64,000 bases of DNA. Origin: Actinoplanes aureus (GTDB lineage Bacteria; Actinomycetota; Actinomycetes; Mycobacteriales; Micromonosporaceae). Location of the stretch: the NCBI RefSeq assembly GCF_015704865.1, contig NZ_JADQTO010000004.1, positions 446,755-510,754 of the forward strand, read 5' to 3'. Shown here piece by piece: positions 58,591 through 64,000 of the stretch (the first letter of the stretch is position 1; each line of letters starts with the position of its first letter). The notes under the pieces are model-generated. The model made no database searches. It saw only the letters and a program-made list of their open reading frames with translations, and had not been told where the DNA came from. A program made the position numbers and the translations under genes.

Positions 58591-60818
58591 CAGCTTCTCT
58601 TGCCGATGACCCGCCGCAGCAGAGCCTCCTGAAGGTGAACCTGCGGACTGGAGGTGGTACCGACGTTGCGGTGCCAGACTCCCTCGCCGTCCAGGTCCCA
58701 GCCCTCGGTCTGATCGCTCATCGACAGTTCGAGCACGTTGCGCATCTCCTCACGGGCCGAGGTGAGCGTCACCTTGACCAGTGCCTCGACCCGGCGGTCC
58801 AGGTTGCGATGCATCAGGTCGGCGGAGCCCATCCAGTACTCCGCGTCGGCGCCGGGACCGAACCTGAAGATCCGGGAGTGCTCCAGGAACCGGCCGACGA
58901 TCGACCGCACGCGGATGTTCTCCGACATACCCTTCACACCCGGCCGCAACGCGCACATTCCCCGGATCACCAGGTCGACTTTCACCCCGTCCTGGGAGGC
59001 CTTGTAGAGCGCGTCGATGGTCTGCTCGTCGACAAGTGAGTTCACCTTGAACTGGACCAGGGCCTCGCCGCCCCCGCGGGCGATGCGGGCCTGCTCCTCG
59101 ATCCGCTCGACCAGACCCCGGCGTACGCCGTGCGGCGCCACCAGCAGCCGCCGGTAGGTGGTCTGCCGGCTGTACCCGGTGAGCACGTTGAACAGGTCGG
59201 TGACGTCGGCGCCCACCTCCGGATCGGCGGTCAGCATGCCGAAGTCCTCGTACAGCCGGGCGGTCTTCGGGTGGTAGTTGCCGGTGCCGATGTGGCAGTA
59301 GCGCCGGATCTGGTTGCCCTCCTGGCGCACCACCAGCGACGTCTTGCAGTGCGTCTTCAGACCGACCAGGCCGTAGACGACGTGGCAGCCGGCCCGCTCC
59401 AGGGTGCGCGCCCAGGCGATGTTCGCCACCTCGTCGAAGCGCGCCTTCACCTCGACCAGGACGACCACCTGCTTGCCCGCGGCCGCCGCGTCGACCAGAG
59501 CGTCCACGATGGGTGAGTCACCGGACGTGCGGTACAGCGTCTGCTTGATGGCCAGCACGTTCGGGTCGGCCGCGGCCTGCTCGATGAAGCGCTGCACACT
59601 CGTCGAGAACGAGTGGTACGGGTGGTGCACCAGGATGTCCGACTCGCGCAGCCGGTTGAACACGCTGCGTGGCACCTCGCCGTCCGCCAGGTGCGGGTGG
59701 GTCGCCGGGACGAAAGGGCGGTCTTTCAGGTCGTCCCGGTCGCAGTCGCCGAACACCTGCCACAGCGACGACAGGTCGAGGATGCCCGGCACCCGCAGTA
59801 CGTCGTGGCTGTCCATGTCGAGCTCGCGTACCAGCAGGTCGAGCACGTGGTCGCTGATCGAGGCGGCCACCTCGAGCCGGACCGGCGGGCCGAACCGGCG
59901 CTGCGCCAGCTCCCGCTCGAGGGCCTGGAGCAGGTCCTCGTCGCGGTCCTCGTCCACCTCCAGCTCGGCGTTGCGGGTCACCCGGAACAGGTGCCACTCC
60001 AGGATCTGCATCCCCGGGAAGAGCTGGTCCAGGTGGTTCGCGATGAGCTCCTCGACCGGCAGGAACCGCACCCCGCGGCCGTCGTTCTGCACGGTCACGA
60101 AACGGGGCACGTTGTTCGGCACCTTCACCCGGGCGAAGAGCTCCGGGTTGTCGCCGTCCGGATAGCGCAGCGCCACCGCGAGGTTCAGCGAGCGGCTGGA
60201 GATGTACGGGAACGGGTGCGCCGGGTCGACCGCGAGCGGCGTCAGCACCGGGAAGACCTGCTCGCGGAAGTAGGTCCGCAGCCGGCCCTGCTCGGGCGCG
60301 TTCAGTTCCTTCCAGCTGACCAGTTCGATGCTCTCCGCGGCCAGTTTCGGCCGGACCTCGTCGGCGAAGCAGGCGGCGTGCCGGGTGACCAGATCCGCGG
60401 TCCGTTCGGTGATCATCTCGAGCTGGTGCCGCAGCGGGGACCGGTCGCCGCCGCGGACCGGCAGGCCGGCGCTGAGCCGCCGTTTCAGACCGGCCACCCG
60501 GACCATGAAGAACTCGTCGAGATTGCTGGCGAAGATGGCCAGGAATTTCGCCCGCTCCAGCAGCGGGGTGCCCGGATCCTCGGCCAGCGCCAGCACCCGC
60601 GCGTTGAAATCGAGCCAGGAGAGCTCGCGATTCAGGAACCGGCCCTCGGGCAGCTCATAAGCCTGCTCCTCGGACACCGCCTCGGTTTCCAGGAGCGCGG
60701 TGGCCTCGGCCGGCTCGGCCGGCTCGGCCGGTTGCGGTTCTGCGGGCTCCGGCCGGGGGAGGAAGCGGCCGTTCGGGCCACGCCTACGGGTCTCGGGGGT
60801 CCGGGGCGGGGTTGGCAT
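58590..60818 (-). CDS. ppk: Polyphosphate kinase 1
   Basis: This 742-residue enzyme reversibly polymerises ATP gamma-phosphate into polyphosphate. The family start is [19 protein letters not shown] at about residue 62, followed by [18 protein letters not shown]. The catalytic region has [15 protein letters not shown] and the autophosphorylated histidine in [16 protein letters not shown], with [20 protein letters not shown] after it. A 55-residue Pro/Glu/Ala-rich N-terminal extension contains AEP repeats. It belongs to the cofC-CSD-ppk-mutT1 direction, 55 bp after the small CSD gene. Confidence 0.97.
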   Translation of the reverse strand: MPTPPRTPETRRRGPNGRFLPRPEPAEPQPAEPAEPAEATALLETEAVSEEQAYELPEGRFLNRELSWLDFNARVLALAEDPGTPLLERAKFLAIFASNLDEFFMVRVAGLKRRLSAGLPVRGGDRSPLRHQLEMITERTADLVTRHAACFADEVRPKLAAESIELVSWKELNAPEQGRLRTYFREQVFPVLTPLAVDPAHPFPYISSRSLNLAVALRYPDGDNPELFARVKVPNNVPRFVTVQNDGRGVRFLPVEELIANHLDQLFPGMQILEWHLFRVTRNAELEVDEDRDEDLLQALERELAQRRFGPPVRLEVAASISDHVLDLLVRELDMDSHDVLRVPGILDLSSLWQVFGDCDRDDLKDRPFVPATHPHLADGEVPRSVFNRLRESDILVHHPYHSFSTSVQRFIEQAAADPNVLAIKQTLYRTSGDSPIVDALVDAAAAGKQVVVLVEVKARFDEVANIAWARTLERAGCHVVYGLVGLKTHCKTSLVVRQEGNQIRRYCHIGTGNYHPKTARLYEDFGMLTADPEVGADVTDLFNVLTGYSRQTTYRRLLVAPHGVRRGLVERIEEQARIARGGGEALVQFKVNSLVDEQTIDALYKASQDGVKVDLVIRGMCALRPGVKGMSENIRVRSIVGRFLEHSRIFRFGPGADAEYWMGSADLMHRNLDRRVEALVKVTLTSAREEMRNVLELSMSDQTEGWDLDGEGVWHRNVGTTSSPQVHLQEALLRRVIGKRS

Positions 60819-60873
60819 GAGCCCATTCTTGCCGCTTCCGCCGAAACGTGAAACGAACTACTGGACTATGAGT

Positions 60874-61071
60874 TCAGGCGATTCCGGGAATCAACACCCG
60901 GCGGACCGTACCGGAGCTGTCCGGCTCCACGGTGACGCGCTGGCCGAGCCGCAACAGGCGCAGCCCGGAGCGGTCGAAAGCGTCCGAACCGAACGCCAGT
61001 TCAGAGCCGTCGTCGAGGAGCAGCGTGCCGCTGCGGGTGTCCGGGTCGAAGGTGGCGATGGTGCCCTGCAT
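60874..61071 (-). CDS. Small cold-shock-domain-like protein
   Basis: This 65-residue protein is a single small beta-barrel-like unit (MQGTIATFDPDTRSGTLLLD, DAFDRSGLRLLRLGQRVTVE). The overall strand pattern resembles a cold-shock domain, but the RNA-binding aromatic motifs of CspA are largely absent, so nucleic-acid binding is doubtful. It lies 19 bp after cofC and 55 bp before ppk. TACCGT lies 7 bases before the ATG, so it may also have its own leaderless message. Confidence 0.7.
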   Translation of the reverse strand: MQGTIATFDPDTRSGTLLLDDGSELAFGSDAFDRSGLRLLRLGQRVTVEPDSSGTVRRVLIPGIA

Positions 61072-61090
61072 AACGCGCACGGTACCGGGC

Positions 61091-61732
61091 TCAGGCGGCC
61101 GGCGCGCACTCCGCGGTGAGTCCGAGATCACGCAGCAGCCCGCAGGTACGCCGTCCGGCGCCCAGAGTGAGAACCGTGTCCAGGTCCGCCGCGGTGTCCA
61201 CGTCCTGCCGCAGACCCGGCCAGTCCCCGGCGAGCGGAGTCGCTCCGGAGGCCGCGTGCGCCGCGGCGGAGGGCCCGCCGAACCGGGGATCGAGGACGGC
61301 CCGCGGCGGCGCGGCGAGCAGGACGGTGCCGATGCCCGCGGCGTCCGGCACGAAACTGCGGCCGGCGACCCGCCCGAGCACGTCGTCCAGGTGCTCCGGA
61401 CGCAGCGCCGGCAGATCACCGGCGAGCACCACCCGGTACGCGGACAGGCCGGCCACCTCGTCCGCGCCGTACCGCATGGCGGCGTTCAGCCCCGCGCCCG
61501 GGTCCGGCGCCACCCGGGCACCGAGGTCACGGACCGCCGCGGAGACCGCCGGATCGTCCGTGACGACCACCAGGTCCGCCACCACGGAGGAGCCCAGCAC
61601 CGCCGTGACGGTGTCCCGCACCATGGCCAGGGCCAGCTCCGGATGACGATCCACCGGCACGGCACCCCGCAGCCGCGTCTTGGCCGCGTGCAGCCTCTTG
61701 ACCGGGATCACCGCCGTCCACTTCCGCAACAC
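61091..61732 (-). CDS. cofC: Phospholactate/phosphoenolpyruvate guanylyltransferase (F420 biosynthesis)
   Basis: This 213-residue nucleotidyltransferase begins [17 protein letters not shown], with [20 protein letters not shown], the [15 protein letters not shown] segment, [19 protein letters not shown], and FGGPSAAAH. It makes the guanylated precursor of coenzyme F420. Actinobacterial members (FbiD in mycobacteria) use phosphoenolpyruvate. The position next to ppk and gpsA is conserved. The GTG at 61732 is taken as start because the family begins there; CAGACT lies 6 bases upstream. Confidence 0.93.
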   Translation of the reverse strand: MLRKWTAVIPVKRLHAAKTRLRGAVPVDRHPELALAMVRDTVTAVLGSSVVADLVVVTDDPAVSAAVRDLGARVAPDPGAGLNAAMRYGADEVAGLSAYRVVLAGDLPALRPEHLDDVLGRVAGRSFVPDAAGIGTVLLAAPPRAVLDPRFGGPSAAAHAASGATPLAGDWPGLRQDVDTAADLDTVLTLGAGRRTCGLLRDLGLTAECAPAA

Positions 61733-61860
61733 CCCGCCAGTCTGCCAGCGTTTCTTCGCGCACCCCTGCCTGGTACGCCCCGGCCGGAGCGGGCATGATT
61801 TCGTCGCAGGTGAACGTTGTGCGGCCGGGAGACGTCGCCGATCGAGGGACGGGGGAAGCC

Positions 61861-62586
61861 GTGGCACAGCTCAAGCTCGGATTCTGGCAGCGTGTCGCGG
61901 TGATGCTGGTGCTTCCCGTCATGACCGTGCTGACCAAGAAGACCTGGCTCCACCACGAGCGGATCCCCGCCACCGGCGGTGTGATCCTCGTCCCGAACCA
62001 CGTCTCGCACTTCGACCCGTTGGTCATCGCGCACTACATCTACCGGTCCGGCCGCTGGCCGCGCTTCCTCGGCAAGGCCAGCGTCTGGAAGGTGCCGGTG
62101 ATCGGGTTCCTCCTGAACAAGACGCGGCAGATCCCGGTCGAACGGGGCAGTGTGGATGCGGTGAAGTCGTTGGACAGCCTGATCGAGGCACTCCGCGAGG
62201 GCGGCGCGGTGGTGATCTATCCGGAGGGCACCACCACCAAGCACCCCGATCTGTGGCCGATGCGGGGCAAGACCGGCGCCGCCCGGCTCGCGCTGCTCAC
62301 CGGCGCACCGGTGGTGCCGATCGCGAACTGGGGTGCGCAGGAGATCTTCGATCCGCGTACCAACCGGCTCAGGTTGCGCCGCACGCACGTCACGGTGACG
62401 GCCGGCCCGCCGGTCGACCTCCGCCGCTGGGCCGGCGTCGAGCCGACCCGGGCGGTACTCGACGAGATGACCGAGGCGATCATGCTGGATGTACGGGACC
62501 TGCTCGGCGAGATCCGCGACGGCGAAGCGCCGGCGCTCTACGAACGGCCCGTCCGGCGGGCCTCGACCTCGGAGGACGCGTCATGA
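61861..62586 (+). CDS. 1-acyl-glycerol-3-phosphate acyltransferase (PlsC-like)
   Basis: This 241-residue acyltransferase has one hydrophobic helix near residues 8-26 and the family motifs NHVSHFD (motif I, near residue 47), PVERG, and YPEGTTT near 120. It transfers an acyl group to lysophosphatidic acid or a related acceptor. The GTG at 61861 is preferred over the ATG at 61795 since GGGGGAA precedes it directly. The stop overlaps gpsA (ATGA), tying it to glycerophospholipid synthesis. Confidence 0.9.
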   Translation: MAQLKLGFWQRVAVMLVLPVMTVLTKKTWLHHERIPATGGVILVPNHVSHFDPLVIAHYIYRSGRWPRFLGKASVWKVPVIGFLLNKTRQIPVERGSVDAVKSLDSLIEALREGGAVVIYPEGTTTKHPDLWPMRGKTGAARLALLTGAPVVPIANWGAQEIFDPRTNRLRLRRTHVTVTAGPPVDLRRWAGVEPTRAVLDEMTEAIMLDVRDLLGEIRDGEAPALYERPVRRASTSEDAS

Positions 62587-63575
62587 GGGCGGCCGTCATC
62601 GGATCCGGCGCGTGGGGCACGGCGTTCGCCAAGGTGCTCGGCGACGCCGGATCGCACGTGACCATGTGGGCACGGCGCGAGGTGATCGCCGCGGAGATCC
62701 GGGAACGGCGCGGCAACGAGGGATCGCTTCCGGGCGTACGGCTGGCGGACAGCGTCACCGCCACCACCGACCTCGCCGAAGCGGTCGCCGGCGCCGAGCT
62801 GATCGCCATCGCCGTGCCGTCGCAGACGCTGCGGGGCAACCTGGCGGACTGGGCCGGCCACTTCCCGTCCGACGCCACGGTCGTCTCGCTGATGAAGGGG
62901 ATCGAGCTCGGCACCCTGAAACGGATGAGCGAGGTGATCACCGAGACCGCCGGCGTCGCGCCGGAACGGGTCGTGGTCGTCTCCGGGCCGAACCTGGCAC
63001 CCGAGATCGCTGCCGAGCAGCCCACCGCGACCGTGGTCGCCTGCGTCGACGAGAGCCGCGCCAAACAGGTGCAGCACGCGCTCGCCACGCCGTACTTCCG
63101 GCCGTACACCAGCGACGACGTGATCGGCTGCGAGCTCGGCGGCGCGACCAAGAACGTGATCGCGCTGGCGTACGGGATGGCGATCTCGATCGGTCTGGGC
63201 GACAACACCCGGGCCTCGCTGATCACCCGCGGTCTCGCCGAGACCGCCCGGCTCGGGGTGGCGCTCGGCGCCGACCCGCTCACCTTCGCCGGCCTGGCCG
63301 GCCTCGGCGACCTGGTCGCCTCCTGCTCCTCGCCGCTCGCCCGGAACCGCACCTTCGGTGAGCACCTGGGCCGCGGCGAGACTTTGGAGCAGGCGCAGAT
63401 CGCCACCCGGCAGACCGCCGAGGGCGTGAAGAGCTGCCTCTCCATCCGCGACCTGGCCCGTTCGCGCGGCGTCGAGATGCCGATCGTCGAACAGGTGGAA
63501 CGGGTCTGCCACGAGGGTGTGGACCCGCGGGTCGCGGTGAAACTGTTGATGACTAGAGAGATGAAACCCGAGTGA
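62583..63575 (+). CDS. gpsA: Glycerol-3-phosphate dehydrogenase [NAD(P)+]
   Basis: This 330-residue enzyme reduces dihydroxyacetone phosphate to glycerol-3-phosphate for phospholipids. The Rossmann motif is [16 protein letters not shown], followed by [18 protein letters not shown], the catalytic lysine in [16 protein letters not shown], and [20 protein letters not shown]. It overlaps plsC upstream and the next gene downstream (GTGA), so the three form a coupled operon. Confidence 0.97.
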   Translation: MRAAVIGSGAWGTAFAKVLGDAGSHVTMWARREVIAAEIRERRGNEGSLPGVRLADSVTATTDLAEAVAGAELIAIAVPSQTLRGNLADWAGHFPSDATVVSLMKGIELGTLKRMSEVITETAGVAPERVVVVSGPNLAPEIAAEQPTATVVACVDESRAKQVQHALATPYFRPYTSDDVIGCELGGATKNVIALAYGMAISIGLGDNTRASLITRGLAETARLGVALGADPLTFAGLAGLGDLVASCSSPLARNRTFGEHLGRGETLEQAQIATRQTAEGVKSCLSIRDLARSRGVEMPIVEQVERVCHEGVDPRVAVKLLMTREMKPE

Positions 63576-64000
63576 CCAGCTACTCCGACGGCACCCGCGC
63601 GGTGCACGCCGGCCTGCCCGAGCCCGTCGTCGGCGAGCCGTTCCTGCCCGGACCGGTCTTCGCGGCGCCCTACCACCTCGACCCGGCGACCGGGCCGGGG
63701 GAGAACGGGTACGCCCGGACCGAACACCCCACCCGGCGCGCGCTGGAGGCGGCGATCGGCGCCCTGGAGGGCGCGCCGACGCTGGTCTTCGCCAGCGGGC
63801 AGGCGGCGATCACCGCGCTGCTGCTCTCGGTGCTGCGCACCGGCGACACGGTCGCGCTTCCGGCGGACGGCTATTTCACGGTACGGGCGTTCGCCGAAGG
63901 AACCCTGCGTGACCTGGGCGTGAAGACCGTCCTGGTGCCGACGGCCGGACCGTACCCGGACCTCACCGGGGTACGGCTGGTGCTGCTGGAGACCCCGGCC
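63572..64000 (+). CDS. Cystathionine gamma-lyase/synthase family (N-terminal part only)
   Basis: The first 143 residues of a PLP-dependent enzyme of sulfur amino acid metabolism are present; the frame runs off the right edge. Visible family segments are [65 protein letters not shown] and [17 protein letters not shown]. The PLP lysine lies beyond the window. The GTG start overlaps the gpsA stop (GTGA). Whether it makes or splits cystathionine cannot be decided. Confidence 0.88.
   Translation, partial: MTSYSDGTRAVHAGLPEPVVGEPFLPGPVFAAPYHLDPATGPGENGYARTEHPTRRALEAAIGALEGAPTLVFASGQAAITALLLSVLRTGDTVALPADGYFTVRAFAEGTLRDLGVKTVLVPTAGPYPDLTGVRLVLLETPA

Overview
This is a high-GC, gene-dense stretch of actinobacterial chromosome with short intergenic gaps and frequent 1-4 bp gene overlaps. 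Starts are often GTG, and several genes appear to have leaderless starts. The order leuB ... leuC-leuD-hupB-mutT1-ppk-cofC-plsC-gpsA, with an IclR regulator divergent from leuC, matches the conserved actinobacterial region known from Mycobacterium and Streptomyces. The protein style (SARP regulator, RTX/FN3 exoprotein, GGDEF-EAL proteins with multi-TM N-termini) suggests Micromonosporaceae, possibly Actinoplanes. That assignment is inference. No prophage, insertion sequence or CRISPR array was seen.

1-9.5 kb: a truncated membrane metallophosphoesterase, a PQQ-type sugar dehydrogenase lipoprotein, a PH-like membrane protein, a PAS-GGDEF-EAL protein, and a LacI regulator divergent from a three-gene sugar ABC importer (lipoprotein plus two permeases, no ATPase). 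9.5-22.2 kb: an exported-protein region with a PKD-like secreted protein, a SARP regulator, a Tat-exported multicopper oxidase, an anchored unknown, and a 1931-residue animal-type haem peroxidase carrying RTX calcium repeats, FN3 domains and Pro/Thr-rich repeats.

22.2-39.8 kb: the branched-chain amino acid core, namely ilvD, ilvB-ilvN-ilvC, serA, leuB, ilvE and cimA. It is interrupted by a second GGDEF-EAL gene, a glycosyltransferase and a tyrosine phosphatase. ilvB and cimA each follow a tiny ORF rich in Val/Leu/Ile codons and an intrinsic terminator, the layout of ribosome-mediated attenuation. leuC and leuD lie at 54-56 kb under the divergent ndgR. No leuA or ilvA is in the window; cimA could supply 2-ketobutyrate for isoleucine.

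39.8-52.2 kb: a minus-strand run of a paired M16 peptidase, an EEP-family protein, a GNAT acetyltransferase, and a short threonyl-tRNA-synthetase-like protein preceded by a leader ORF with three consecutive Thr codons and a strong hairpin. Then come arfB, two tiny paralogous acidic proteins, an ABC exporter with an XRE regulator, an FAH-family hydrolase, and a TetR/NmrA pair around a large palindrome. 52.2-64 kb: tRNA-Gln, two identical tRNA-Glu genes, a metallo-beta-lactamase-fold hydrolase, ndgR/leuCD, hupB, the cofC-CSD-ppk-mutT1 operon, and plsC-gpsA-cystathionine enzyme (truncated at the window end).

The most notable signals are regulatory: three candidate leader-peptide attenuators plus a fourth terminator upstream of leuB, a recurrent -10/N6-7/start arrangement implying leaderless mRNAs, and two copies of a roughly 22-bp-stem inverted repeat that differ by a compensatory base pair.
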